Counted from the first letter of the stretch, positions 1 to 8,519 are shown. The stretch is DNA of 30,504 nt from CAYZPB01 sp964568525 (GCA_964568525.1 CAZMPM010000014.1:1-30504); one strand, 5' to 3'. Notes: generated by a model from the letters alone, not told the origin. A program made the numbers and translations.

Positions 1-2
1 TG

Positions 3-98
3 ATTACGAAAGAGGCTATCTTAGAAGGAAAACCACCGTTGCTCTATAATCGAGCAGGAAAACCGCTTAGTAGCGACAAGGACGAAGTTAGCGCATAA
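3..98 (+). CDS. C-terminal end of an unrecognised protein (5' partial)
   Basis: An open frame enters from the left edge and runs 31 codons to a TAA at 96-98. The visible tail is hydrophilic and ends in KDEVSA. I do not recognise the family from so short a piece. It is believable as a gene end because a strong hairpin terminator starts about 20 bases after the stop and no other frame explains that terminator on this strand. Confidence 0.5.
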   Translation: MTKEAILEGKPPLLYNRAGKPLSSDKDEVSA

Positions 99-117
99 TT
101 ATGAAGACTTAAATACT

Positions 118-154
118 AAAAAAGACCACAGTTTTAATAACCGTGGTCTTTAAA
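118..154. terminator. Bidirectional intrinsic terminator
   Basis: AAAGACCAC (121-129) pairs with GTGGTCTTT (143-151), with a short A/T-rich loop. A-rich sequence precedes the stem and T-rich sequence follows it, so it can stop both the rightward partial gene and the leftward membrane-protein gene. Confidence 0.8.
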
Positions 155-168
155 TATGTTAAGTTTAA

Positions 169-876
169 TTACTCAATTTTCTGGTCGGCTCCGCCGGCAC
201 AAAAATCGCACGGGTCCTCACGATGGGCAGCAAAAGCTTCGTCAATCGTGCCCTCATAGAGAATACTAGATCTAGATAGAGTGTGGCAGTCAGGATCAAA
301 GTGATAGGATTTACCCCACTGCGTCCAGTAAGCAACACCATCATTATTTAGAACTGCCGCCTCCCTCTGAGCCTCTAAGTCCTCAGCGGATACGGGATTA
401 AAATCAATTGCCGCAACAGAAGCAACAACTAATGCCAGTATTGCCACGACCGATGCAATCTTTTTGGTTGTTTGATTTAGATTTTTATCCTTAAGTAACA
501 CAAGTACTAGTGGGAAGAACGCCAGTACAGCAGCAATTACACCCATGTTATTCCACAGATAAAATTTGACCTTATTTTTTTCAGATGCAGGGTCAATTTT
601 ATTTGCTTTCTTCCAGAAAAATGCGCCGATAACAACAAGAATTAGAATTATTGCAATACCAATGATGATAGAAATTAATGGGTCAATCGGAAGATAGAGA
701 ATACCATTAATTAAGAGAATTACTACAACTTCTACAGCGATAGCTATTAACCAGAGGACAAGTGCGCCAATTCGTAGCCCTAAAGCATTACCACTTGGAG
801 CAGCACCGCCTTTTACATCTTCACCAGTACTAGCTTTAACAATTTTACGCTCGACCGGTTTCTTTTCATTTGCCAT
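169..876 (-). CDS. Four-helix membrane protein with C-terminal Cys/His motif
   Basis: The product is 235 aa. The start is an ATG preceded by GAGGTG at good spacing. A charged N-terminus of about 30 residues is followed by four hydrophobic segments at roughly residues 33-57, 63-88, 108-128 and 140-155. A soluble tail holds a YWT...G.SYH..PDCH block, a Ser-rich stretch, and DPCDFC near the end. Cys197, Cys223 and Cys226 with His192 could bind a metal. Such short C-x(n)-CxxC tails occur on several Gram-positive membrane and exported proteins, but I cannot name the family. The tail follows an even number of helices, so it lies on the same side as the N-terminus, probably the cytoplasm. It is transcribed alone, divergent from lon. 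Confidence 0.85.
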   Translation of the reverse strand: MANEKKPVERKIVKASTGEDVKGGAAPSGNALGLRIGALVLWLIAIAVEVVVILLINGILYLPIDPLISIIIGIAIILILVVIGAFFWKKANKIDPASEKNKVKFYLWNNMGVIAAVLAFFPLVLVLLKDKNLNQTTKKIASVVAILALVVASVAAIDFNPVSAEDLEAQREAAVLNNDGVAYWTQWGKSYHFDPDCHTLSRSSILYEGTIDEAFAAHREDPCDFCAGGADQKIE

Positions 877-912
877 TTCATCACCTCATATTATATAGTA
901 TTTCACAATCTG

Positions 913-941
913 ATAATATCACACACTGGCGGTGCATACAA
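913..941 (-). promoter_or_regulatory. Probable promoter of the membrane-protein gene
   Basis: On the minus strand there is TTGTAT, a 17-base spacer, then TATTAT with an extended -10 TG. It lies about 40 bases upstream of the start at 876. Confidence 0.5.
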
Positions 942-984
942 ATAAAACCTAAGAAAAGCCAAATAATATATATATTACAATATT

Positions 985-1013
985 TTGACAATTTCCATAA
1001 ATAGTGCTAATAT
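985..1013 (+). promoter_or_regulatory. Sigma-A promoter of lon
   Basis: A perfect TTGACA (985-990), a 17-base spacer and TAATAT (1008-1013) with an extended -10 TG. A second weaker pair, TAGACA (1042-1047) and TAATAT (1065-1070), also with a 17-base spacer, lies closer to the start. It would leave almost no leader before the ribosome binding site. Confidence 0.75.
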
Positions 1014-1091
1014 TTATACATCTTTAAACTGTTGTGGCAAATAGACAAATACAATTAAGTAGGTTAATATTTTGTCAATGGGGGTGTTATT

Positions 1092-3413
1092 ATGAACAAC
1101 AATTCAGAAGAGAAACGCATAGCCCTTTTACCACTAAGAGGCCTGCTTATTTTTCCGCGAATGTCAATTCATCTTGATGTTGGCCGTGAGAAATCGCTGC
1201 ATGCGGTTGATAATTCAGTAACAAAATATGGTTCGTTGATTTTTTTGTCGGCTCAGAAGGAATTTAATATTGAGGAACCGACTCCGGAGGATATTTATCA
1301 AGTAGGAACAGTAGCTAAAATTAAACAGACGCTCAACCTGCCGAATGGTCGCATTCGGATTATGATTGAGGGTTTATATCGTGCTCGGATTGTCGAATAT
1401 CTTGAAAACGCTGAGCATTTTGAGGTTCGCTATGAGCAACTTTACGAAAAGAATATGGATAGTATTGAGACTGTCGCGATGGGAAGAATGGTCTTGCGGA
1501 TGTTTAACAGCTATTTGACTAATGCAAATGTGCCCATACCCGAGGCTGCAACAGCGATGTTGAGTGCTGAAGACCCGGATGAGATTAGTGATTTAGTTGC
1601 GTCTTTTCTTCAATTGAAACTTTCAGAACGACAGGAGCTTCTGGAAATGCTTTCTGTTCACGAACGTCTAGAAAGGTTGTTTGTTCTCCTTAATGACGAG
1701 ACAGAGATACAAGAGATTGAGCGAGTTATTCACGAACGTGTTAAAGGGCAGATGGACAAAACACAGAAGGAATACTACTTGCGTGAGCAGATAAAAGCGA
1801 TTCATAAAGAGCTTGGCGAACAGGATGAGATGTTTAGCGACGTAATCCAGATGCGTGAGCGCTTAGAAAAGCTTGACGCTCCAGCTGAGATAAAAGAGAA
1901 AATGGCCAAGGAGATAAGTCGTTTAGAGCGAACGCCTAGCAATGCAGCCGAGAGCTCAGTAATTTTTAACTATTTAGATTGGTTATTCAATCTACCGTGG
2001 AAAACTGCAACTGAGGACTTAATTGATATTAATAATGTTAAAGCGATACTTGATTCTGAGCATTATGGTTTAGAGAAGGCGAAGGAGCGCGTACTGGAAT
2101 ACCTTTCAGTGCAGAAGCTAATAGGTAGCATGAGGGGTCCAATACTCTGCTTAGTCGGTCCGCCGGGGGTAGGTAAAACCTCACTCGCAAAATCAGTTGC
2201 TACTTCAATTGGTCGTAAATTGGTGAGAATTTCACTTGGTGGAGTGCGTGATGAATCTGAAGTTCGTGGTCACCGCCGTACCTATGTCGGTGCTATGCCT
2301 GGTCGAATTATCCAGGGGATGCGAACTGCAGGAACAATTAATCCAGTTTTCGTGCTTGATGAAATCGATAAGCTTAATTCAGACTTCCGTGGGGATCCGT
2401 CATCAGCACTGCTTGAGGTACTAGACCCCGAGCAGAATAACACCTTTAGCGATCACTATATTGAGCTGCCTTACGACCTTTCAAAAGTTATGTTTATCAC
2501 AACTGCTAACTCGACACATTCGATTCCAAAGGCATTGCTTGATCGGATGGAGGTTATCAACATTTCGGGATATACAGAGCTCGAGAAACTACAGATTGCA
2601 AAAGATTTCCTATTGCTGAAAAATATTGCATCACACGGGCTAACAAAAACAAAACTAAAAGTGCAAGATGAGGCGCTGCGAAGAATAATAAGCGAATATA
2701 CGCGTGAGGCCGGCGTGCGCAACCTTGAACGCGAAATTGCGAAAATTTGTCGAAAAGCGGCGAAAGTGATTGTTACTGGTGAACAGAAGAGTGTGAGCGT
2801 AACAGCTGGTAATCTGAAACGATATCTTGGCAAGCCGCGTTATCGTTATGGCTTGATGGAGAAAGAGGATCAGATTGGTACGGCGACCGGGCTGGCTTGG
2901 ACAGCGGTTGGCGGCGACACCTTAACTGTGGAGGCATCAATTTTTCCGGGAACCGGCAAGTTGATATTGACCGGACAGCTTGGGGATGTAATGAAGGAGT
3001 CGGCAACGGCGGCCTTCAGCTATATTCGCGTGCGTGCTGGGGAGCTAAATATTGACCCTGCTTTTAATGAGAAAAATGATATTCACATTCATGTTCCTGA
3101 AGGAGCAATTCCCAAGGATGGCCCATCAGCTGGCATTACAATGGCAATCGCATTAATTTCAGCCTTAACTGGCACACCAGTTTTAAGGACAGTTGGGATG
3201 ACTGGCGAAATAACGCTTCGTGGCCGCGTCCTGCCAATTGGTGGGCTGAAAGAGAAAGTGCTAGCAGCGCATCGTGCATGCTTAACAACCGTGATTCTGC
3301 CGAAAGATAATGAGAAAGATTTAGAAGATATTCCTGAGGAAGTAAAAAATATAATGAATTTTGTACTAGTTGAAACTCTAGACGAAGTAATCGCTAAAGC
3401 GATGGTGAAATAA
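1092..3413 (+). CDS. lon: ATP-dependent protease Lon (LonA type)
   Basis: Cytosolic AAA+ serine protease that unfolds and degrades damaged and some regulatory proteins as a hexamer. The 773 aa match the usual LonA length. The N-terminal substrate-binding domain (about residues 8-200) begins with a typical IALLPLRGLLIFP block. A coiled-coil region follows, then the AAA+ module with Walker A GPPGVGKTS at 356-364 and Walker B FVLDEID. The C-terminal protease domain has the Ser-Lys dyad: Ser679 in KDGPSAG and Lys722 in GGLKEKV, the same numbers as in E. coli Lon. The ATG has a GGGGGTG ribosome binding site. engB starts one base after the stop, the lonA-ysxC arrangement known from Bacillus. All key residues are intact. 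Confidence 0.98.
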   Translation: MNNNSEEKRIALLPLRGLLIFPRMSIHLDVGREKSLHAVDNSVTKYGSLIFLSAQKEFNIEEPTPEDIYQVGTVAKIKQTLNLPNGRIRIMIEGLYRARIVEYLENAEHFEVRYEQLYEKNMDSIETVAMGRMVLRMFNSYLTNANVPIPEAATAMLSAEDPDEISDLVASFLQLKLSERQELLEMLSVHERLERLFVLLNDETEIQEIERVIHERVKGQMDKTQKEYYLREQIKAIHKELGEQDEMFSDVIQMRERLEKLDAPAEIKEKMAKEISRLERTPSNAAESSVIFNYLDWLFNLPWKTATEDLIDINNVKAILDSEHYGLEKAKERVLEYLSVQKLIGSMRGPILCLVGPPGVGKTSLAKSVATSIGRKLVRISLGGVRDESEVRGHRRTYVGAMPGRIIQGMRTAGTINPVFVLDEIDKLNSDFRGDPSSALLEVLDPEQNNTFSDHYIELPYDLSKVMFITTANSTHSIPKALLDRMEVINISGYTELEKLQIAKDFLLLKNIASHGLTKTKLKVQDEALRRIISEYTREAGVRNLEREIAKICRKAAKVIVTGEQKSVSVTAGNLKRYLGKPRYRYGLMEKEDQIGTATGLAWTAVGGDTLTVEASIFPGTGKLILTGQLGDVMKESATAAFSYIRVRAGELNIDPAFNEKNDIHIHVPEGAIPKDGPSAGITMAIALISALTGTPVLRTVGMTGEITLRGRVLPIGGLKEKVLAAHRACLTTVILPKDNEKDLEDIPEEVKNIMNFVLVETLDEVIAKAMVK

Positions 3414-3414
3414 C

Positions 3415-3996
3415 ATGAAAGTAAATCAAGCTGAGCTGGTAATTAGTGCGGTCCGAGTAGATCAGTATCCAACGGATAATCTCCCGGAGATTGCTTTAGT
3501 CGGCCGCTCTAATGTTGGCAAATCTTCGCTTATCAATCGACTGATTCAGCGGAAATCGTTGGTCCGCACCAGCTCAAGCCCGGGAAAAACTCAGACATTA
3601 AACTTTTATCTGATTAATGGGCAGTTCTTTTTTGTTGATTTGCCAGGGTATGGTTATGCGAAAGTATCTAAAGCAGAACGGACGCGCTGGGGTGCTTTTA
3701 TTGGAGAATATTTAATGGTTCGTGAGCAGTTGGGGGTTGTCGTGATGTTGACAGATTTGCGCCATCCACCAACCAAAGACGACATCGCGATGTATCAGTG
3801 GCTTAAATATTATGATTTACCGGTAATTGTTGTCGGTACTAAGTCAGACAAACTTCCCCGTGGCAGATGGGCACAGCATAAGAAACAGATAAAAGAGACG
3901 CTGGGGCTCAATCCCGATGATAAGCTATTAACCTTTTCTTCGGAGAAGGGCTATGGTTTTGACGAGTTATGGCAAGAGCTAATGCCGTATATTTAA
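3415..3996 (+). CDS. engB: Ribosome biogenesis GTPase EngB/YsxC
   Basis: TRAFAC-class small GTPase needed for late assembly of the large ribosomal subunit. At 193 aa it is the normal family length. The G motifs are visible: G1 GRSNVGKSS near residue 30, G3 DLPGYG near residue 76, G4 TKSDK near residue 142 and a G5-like SSEKGYG near residue 170. The ATG lies one base after the lon stop, so it is probably cotranscribed and translationally coupled with lon. Its TAA overlaps the stop region of the convergent EamA gene, and no terminator hairpin separates the two. Confidence 0.97.
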   Translation: MKVNQAELVISAVRVDQYPTDNLPEIALVGRSNVGKSSLINRLIQRKSLVRTSSSPGKTQTLNFYLINGQFFFVDLPGYGYAKVSKAERTRWGAFIGEYLMVREQLGVVVMLTDLRHPPTKDDIAMYQWLKYYDLPVIVVGTKSDKLPRGRWAQHKKQIKETLGLNPDDKLLTFSSEKGYGFDELWQELMPYI

Positions 3997-4916
3997 GTTT
4001 GCCTTCGTTTTTTTGGCAAAAACTTGTTAAAGATCTCTGGTGGAATCTCCGCTAATATCATACCAAGAAAGATTAGCAAACCCCCAAGTGCTACGTTCCA
4101 ACTAATTAATTGCCACAGTACAACCATTGAAGTCAGAGCTGCAAAGACCGGCTCAGTTGCAAAGATGATCGCTGTCTTCGTAGGTGAAGAGTAGCGTTGG
4201 AAATTGGCCTGGATTATGAAGGCGATTGATGTTGCGAAGAGAGCAGTAATAGTAATCGCAATCAGAACATCGAATGAGAGCAGCACATCAAGCGATGTTA
4301 GTGCTGTTGTATCCTCGAAAATAATTGCCGCCCCTAGGCTCAGCAGTCCACACACTGCTATCTGTAAAAGTGCTAGGATAAACGCTGAATATTTAGGCGC
4401 ATATTTGCTAGTAAAAACAATCTGCAATGCGAAGAATACTGCTCCAATAAATATCAGAAAGTCACCTAAGTTGATTTTCATGCCGCCAATCATTGTCATT
4501 ATATAAAGACCAATAGCAGCCAGGCTCACACCGATAATTGACGTGAACTTGAGCTTTTCCCTGAGAATGAAATAGGAGAGTATAGGCACTAAAACGACAC
4601 TAAGACCAGTGATAAAGCCAGCATTAGCAGCAGTTGTGTATAGTAGTCCAACTGTTTGGGCGCCGTAGCCGAAGAATAATAAAACACCCAGAAAGGTTCC
4701 GGCGATCCAGAGCTCTTTCGGAATAGCAAATAGATTTTTACGGTCCCAGATTAGTGCGAAAATTAACAAGAAAAAAGTGGCTACCAAAAAACGCACCGCA
4801 TTAAAACTGTGCGGTGGTAAAAAAGCGATTGCATTCTGGACAATAATAAAAGTCGTTCCCCAGATAAATGAAACAGAAAGCAATATTAAGTCGGATTTTA
4901 AGCTTTTTTTCATCAA
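3993..4916 (-). CDS. EamA-family (DMT) membrane transporter
   Basis: A 307-aa protein with ten hydrophobic segments arranged as two EamA repeats, typical of drug/metabolite exporters. The N-terminus has the characteristic FIWGTTFI stretch. Substrate cannot be read from the sequence. The gene lies downstream of nadA with only a 12-base gap, and its Shine-Dalgarno AGGAG overlaps the nadA stop. It is therefore likely the fourth gene of the NAD operon and may move a related metabolite, which is inference. The start is uncertain: a TTG at 4914-4916 sits 9 bases from the AGGAG, and the adjacent ATG at 4911-4913 sits 12 bases away. The stop overlaps the convergent engB stop by four bases. Confidence 0.9.
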   Translation of the reverse strand: MMKKSLKSDLILLSVSFIWGTTFIIVQNAIAFLPPHSFNAVRFLVATFFLLIFALIWDRKNLFAIPKELWIAGTFLGVLLFFGYGAQTVGLLYTTAANAGFITGLSVVLVPILSYFILREKLKFTSIIGVSLAAIGLYIMTMIGGMKINLGDFLIFIGAVFFALQIVFTSKYAPKYSAFILALLQIAVCGLLSLGAAIIFEDTTALTSLDVLLSFDVLIAITITALFATSIAFIIQANFQRYSSPTKTAIIFATEPVFAALTSMVVLWQLISWNVALGGLLIFLGMILAEIPPEIFNKFLPKKRRQT

Positions 4917-4928
4917 GTTAAATTACTC

Positions 4929-5975
4929 CTACTTTATTGACAGCATTCGTTCTAAGGAGAGAATCGCTTCAAGTGCAGTCGCTTCATCTACTGTAATTTG
5001 CTGTTCATAATTATTATTATTAATCTTCTCTAATGCTAGATAAAGTGATTCCAAGGTAATTTTATTCATCGTATTGCAGTAACTCTCATACTTACTTAGC
5101 GAGCGAATCTCTTTGTCAGGATTTTGCTTAGCAAGCCGATTAACCAAGTTTGATTCGGTGCCGATCACCCACTTACTACCGACTGGTGATTCATCAACAA
5201 GCTGAATAATTCGACTCGTCGAGCCATTATAATCGGACGCCCTCACAACCTCAAAAGCTGACTCCGGATGTACAACCACTTTAACCTCCGGATTTCGGCG
5301 TGCCGCTTCAATGTCAGCAACTGTAAAACGCTGATGCACAGCACAGAATCCTTTCCAGAGAATTACTCGGATATCGCTTAACTCACCTGTATATTCTAGC
5401 AGTTCACGATGTGGGTTCCGCAGCGCCATCTGATTTTCGGAAATCCCGAGGTCATAAGCAGTGTTTTTGCCGAGGTGACGGTCAGGTAAGAAGAACACTA
5501 TCTCTTTCTGGGTAAACGCCCATTCAAGGACTTTTTTTGCGTTAGAAGAGGTAACAGTTGCACCACCATTGCGCCCGACAAAAGCTTTGATTGCCGCAGA
5601 AGAGTTGATATAGGTGATCGGAATAATGCGCTCACCAAAAACGCGAGTTAATTGTTCCCAACTAGTTTCAGCTTGTTCAATTGTTGCCATATCAGCCATT
5701 GGACAGCCAGCATCGGATTCTGGTAGAAACACTTTCTGACTAGATTCAGTTAGCATGTCGGCAGTCTCTGCCATAAAGTGAACGCCACAGAAAAGAATAA
5801 ATTCGGCATCTTTATTAGCTGCTGCCAACTCTGCAAGTCTGAGCGAATCACCGATATCATCAGCGAATTGAATCACTTCATCCTTCTGATAGTGATGCGC
5901 AGGGATGTAAAGTTTGCGCCCGAACTTCTCTTTAAGTTTCCAAATATTTTCTTCCATCAATTTATTCTGCTCCAT
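4929..5975 (-). CDS. nadA: Quinolinate synthase NadA
   Basis: [4Fe-4S] enzyme that condenses iminoaspartate with dihydroxyacetone phosphate to quinolinate, the second step of de novo NAD synthesis. With the ATG at 5973-5975 the protein is 348 aa. That start has an ideal AGGAGGGG site. A longer frame from a TTG at 5993 would place the ribosome binding site inside the gene, so I reject it. Three cysteines fit the cluster ligands: Cys91 (DAGCPM), Cys211 (GFCAVH) and Cys300 (YCNTMNK). Their spacing is close to that of Bacillus NadA. Other family marks are GVHFMAETA, NSSAAIKA, TSSNAKK and VHPES. The start lies inside the end of nadC, which overlaps it by 14 bases and contains the ribosome binding site, so the two are coupled. 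Confidence 0.97.
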   Translation of the reverse strand: MEQNKLMEENIWKLKEKFGRKLYIPAHHYQKDEVIQFADDIGDSLRLAELAAANKDAEFILFCGVHFMAETADMLTESSQKVFLPESDAGCPMADMATIEQAETSWEQLTRVFGERIIPITYINSSAAIKAFVGRNGGATVTSSNAKKVLEWAFTQKEIVFFLPDRHLGKNTAYDLGISENQMALRNPHRELLEYTGELSDIRVILWKGFCAVHQRFTVADIEAARRNPEVKVVVHPESAFEVVRASDYNGSTSRIIQLVDESPVGSKWVIGTESNLVNRLAKQNPDKEIRSLSKYESYCNTMNKITLESLYLALEKINNNNYEQQITVDEATALEAILSLERMLSIK

Positions 5976-6816
5976 ATTTAACCCCTCCTGCAAGATTAAA
6001 TGAGATATCTAGGGCGGTAACAGAGTGTGTCAGCATTCCTAGGGAAATATAATCTACACCAGTGCCGCGGTACTTGGCAATATTATTGCGATTGATTCCA
6101 CCAGAAAGTTCTGACTTAATTTCCGGGGGAATAATTGCTGTATAGAGCTTGGCAGCCTCGGGTGTGCAATTATCTAACATTATAACATCAACGCCGGATT
6201 TTATCGCCTCTTGAACTTCTGCCATATTTTCTGTCTCAACTTCAACTCTTAATGTATAGCCATATTTGGCGCGAACTCGCTTGACTGCTTCTGTAATTGA
6301 ACCAGCATGAGCAATGTGATTATCTTTAATCAGCACAGCATCGTATAGACCGAATCGGTGGTTATAACCTCCGCCGACACGAACTGCATATTTTTCTAAC
6401 ATTCGTAAGCCGGGTGTTGTTTTTCTTGTATCACAAACACGAATCGTCGGGTCAGCAAGAATTTCCACAATCTCCGCTGTAGTCGTCGCTATAGCTGATA
6501 GCCGCTGCAACAGATTCAGTATTACCCGCTCGCCACTTAGCAGTGGGATAACGGGACCGCGAACTTCAGCGATTACTTGACCATAGACAACCTGTTCACC
6601 ATTTTTAGCTAACAGTTCAACTTCAATCGTCTGATCGAGTAGGTGATAGGCAAGCTCAATAATTTCAGTGCCGGCAAGGATACCATCAGCCTTCATCAGA
6701 AATTGACCACTGGCATGGTCGGTTTCGGTAAAAATCGCTCCCGACGTCACATCCTGCTCGCCAATATCTTCGTCTAATGCGCGTTTAATCAATGCCGTCA
6801 GTTCCAGCTTATTCAT
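5962..6816 (-). CDS. nadC: Nicotinate-nucleotide pyrophosphorylase (quinolinate phosphoribosyltransferase) NadC
   Basis: Converts quinolinate and PRPP to nicotinate mononucleotide, the third de novo NAD step. The 284 aa are the family norm. The active-site block TRKTTPGLRMLEKYAV, then GGGYNHRFGLYDAVLIKDNH, carries the conserved Arg, Lys and His residues. Further conserved stretches are VEVETENM, DVIMLDN and SGGI. The start overlaps the end of nadB by eight bases, and the 3' end overlaps the start of nadA, so nadB, nadC and nadA form one tightly packed operon. Confidence 0.97.
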   Translation of the reverse strand: MNKLELTALIKRALDEDIGEQDVTSGAIFTETDHASGQFLMKADGILAGTEIIELAYHLLDQTIEVELLAKNGEQVVYGQVIAEVRGPVIPLLSGERVILNLLQRLSAIATTTAEIVEILADPTIRVCDTRKTTPGLRMLEKYAVRVGGGYNHRFGLYDAVLIKDNHIAHAGSITEAVKRVRAKYGYTLRVEVETENMAEVQEAIKSGVDVIMLDNCTPEAAKLYTAIIPPEIKSELSGGINRNNIAKYRGTGVDYISLGMLTHSVTALDISFNLAGGVKYGAE

Positions 6817-8350
6817 CCAACTTTCTCCTCCTGATAATATAGCGTTTCAGCCATTCTTGATCATTGGCAGTAGGGTAATCTGCACGATAATGACCGCCGC
6901 GACTTTCTGTGCGCATCAATGCAGAAGTTGCAATCAAATACCCAACAGTTAGCATGTTGGTAATAATTTTCTGTTCATTTGTCAGGTCTAATAATATTTT
7001 ATCTGAATTGATTATTTTTGTATATTGTTCGAACCACTCAACAGCTTTCGTCAGTCCAGCACCGTCGCGAACAATACCAACATATTCAGACATTGTCTGT
7101 TTAATTTCATTTCTAGTTGGTAGCTCCTGTTCCAGTCTGCCAATCGCTGGCAAAATAATCGTATCAGCAAGTTCCGGTTCCGGCTGCGCTAACAGCAAGC
7201 TTCCCAAGTTTCCTGCAAAGATTAATCCCTCCAGCAGTGAATTGCTGGCTAAACGATTGGCACCGTGCACACCGCTGCAGGAAACCTCGCCTACGGCGTA
7301 TAAGCCGGGAATCGAAGTCTCACCTGCGAGATTAGTCTTGATGCCGCCCATAATAAAGTGCGCACCAGGTGTAATCGGAATTAAACCATCATCAACACTT
7401 AAATTGTTTGCCTCAGCGAGTGATGTTATCTGTGGGAAACGTTCGCGAAAATTCGGGATATTAGAAATATCAAGAGAAATTTTATGTCCCGACTGCTGCT
7501 CTTTAAAGACTTGACGTGAAACAATGTCACGCGGAGCCAGATCAGTAAGCGGATGAATATCACGCATAATCAGACGGCCACTCTCATCAATTAAGCGTGC
7601 ACCTTCGCCGCGAACTGCTTCTGAGACAAGAACAGAGGCGCCTGTGTTAGTGGCCAGCATTGTGGGATGAAATTGAATAAATTCTAAATCGACAAGGTCA
7701 GCACCCGCACGATAAGCCATCGCAATTCCGTCACCGGTTATCGTTGAATCGTTTGAAGTCACTTGGTAGATGCCGCCTATTCCGCCGGTTGCCAGCACAA
7801 TGTAGGGGGCACGATATAGAATCGTATCGCCAACATTGTTTTTTGCAAGTAGGCCAACGCAACGACCATCCTCAATTAATAAATCGTAAGCCATTACATG
7901 TGAATGAATTTGAATATCATTAATAATCGCTGCGAGTAAGCGTTCAGTTACGGAGCGACCAGTGAAGTCGCCGCCGGCGTGGACGATGCGATTAGCCTGA
8001 TGACCTCCCTCGCGCGCTAAACGCAGGTTGTTATCACGATCGCGGTCGAATGGGACTCCGAGCTTAACCAGCTGGCTAATCGCTTTTGGCGCGTTTTTAA
8101 CCAACTCTAAGGTTGTTTTTTCAACATTGTGCATGTTCCCGGCTTCAATTGTATCGAAAAAATGTTTCATCCAGCTGTCATCTTTATCGATTGATGCAGC
8201 AATTCCACCTTGTGCGAGGTAAGAATTACTTTTCTCAATCTCTTCTTTTGCGATTAGAATAACGTTTTTGCTATGGGAGAGCATTTCAGCCACAACAAGG
8301 CCTGCAATTCCGCCGCCAACTATTATTACATCAGCCTTTTCTAAAAACAT
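6809..8350 (-). CDS. nadB: L-aspartate oxidase NadB
   Basis: FAD flavoprotein that oxidises L-aspartate to iminoaspartate, the first step of de novo NAD synthesis. The 513 aa hold an N-terminal GGGIAGL dinucleotide fold (about residue 12). Flavin/substrate motifs of the succinate dehydrogenase-fumarate reductase superfamily follow: LAQGGIAAS, AGGDFTGRSV, GARLIDESG, and the closing GLYAVGEVSCSGVHGANRLA block near residue 355. The ATG follows AGGAGGGC. It is first in the nadB-nadC-nadA-EamA operon, the same gene order as Bacillus nadBCA. A 15-base palindrome between promoter and ribosome binding site is a candidate control site. Confidence 0.97.
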   Translation of the reverse strand: MFLEKADVIIVGGGIAGLVVAEMLSHSKNVILIAKEEIEKSNSYLAQGGIAASIDKDDSWMKHFFDTIEAGNMHNVEKTTLELVKNAPKAISQLVKLGVPFDRDRDNNLRLAREGGHQANRIVHAGGDFTGRSVTERLLAAIINDIQIHSHVMAYDLLIEDGRCVGLLAKNNVGDTILYRAPYIVLATGGIGGIYQVTSNDSTITGDGIAMAYRAGADLVDLEFIQFHPTMLATNTGASVLVSEAVRGEGARLIDESGRLIMRDIHPLTDLAPRDIVSRQVFKEQQSGHKISLDISNIPNFRERFPQITSLAEANNLSVDDGLIPITPGAHFIMGGIKTNLAGETSIPGLYAVGEVSCSGVHGANRLASNSLLEGLIFAGNLGSLLLAQPEPELADTIILPAIGRLEQELPTRNEIKQTMSEYVGIVRDGAGLTKAVEWFEQYTKIINSDKILLDLTNEQKIITNMLTVGYLIATSALMRTESRGGHYRADYPTANDQEWLKRYIIRRRKLDE

Positions 8351-8363
8351 AAAAAGCCCTCCT

Positions 8364-8378
8364 AAATAAGCCTTATTT
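8364..8378. promoter_or_regulatory. Palindrome in the nadB leader (candidate operator)
   Basis: AAATAAG and CTTATTT form a perfect 7-base inverted repeat around a single central C. It lies just downstream of the predicted nadB transcription start and a few bases upstream of the ribosome binding site. Its position suits a repressor site, but no known operator sequence is matched. Confidence 0.35.
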
Positions 8379-8391
8379 CACTGCTGTAACC

Positions 8392-8400
8392 ATAATATCA
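8392..8400 (-). promoter_or_regulatory. Extended -10 of the nad operon promoter
   Basis: On the minus strand, TG-A-TATTAT lies about 40 bases upstream of the nadB start. The -35 position is poor (GTTTTA at 17 bases), so the promoter would rely on the extended -10 or on an activator. Confidence 0.45.
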
Positions 8401-8484
8401 CACTTCAAATAAGATAAAACCATAGAAAAACAGCCAGAATTTACTATTTTTCACAAATAATTTTCGAATTTTTGAAAATAGGTA

Positions 8485-8513
8485 TTCACAAGAAGCCAAT
8501 TGAATGATAATAT
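8485..8513 (+). promoter_or_regulatory. Orphan promoter driving a short rightward transcript
   Basis: TTCACA (8485-8490), a 17-base spacer and TAATAT (8508-8513) with an extended -10 TG. It points away from nadB. The only things downstream on its strand are a short structured stretch and an intrinsic terminator. Confidence 0.5.
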
Positions 8514-8519
8514 AAGGCT

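Noticed and set aside
1001..1010. AGTGCTAA resembling half of a CIRCE heat-shock operator before lon
   Set aside because: The matching left half nine bases upstream is absent.
2471..3006. Open frames opposite lon
   Set aside because: They lie wholly inside lon on the other strand, have no ribosome binding site and encode no recognisable protein.
5976..5993. Longer nadA starting at TTG 5993
   Set aside because: It would bury the perfect ribosome binding site of the ATG at 5975 inside the coding sequence.
6909..7514. A 201-codon frame opposite nadB
   Set aside because: It is a shadow of a highly conserved gene; composition is Ser/Pro-rich low-complexity typical of antisense frames.
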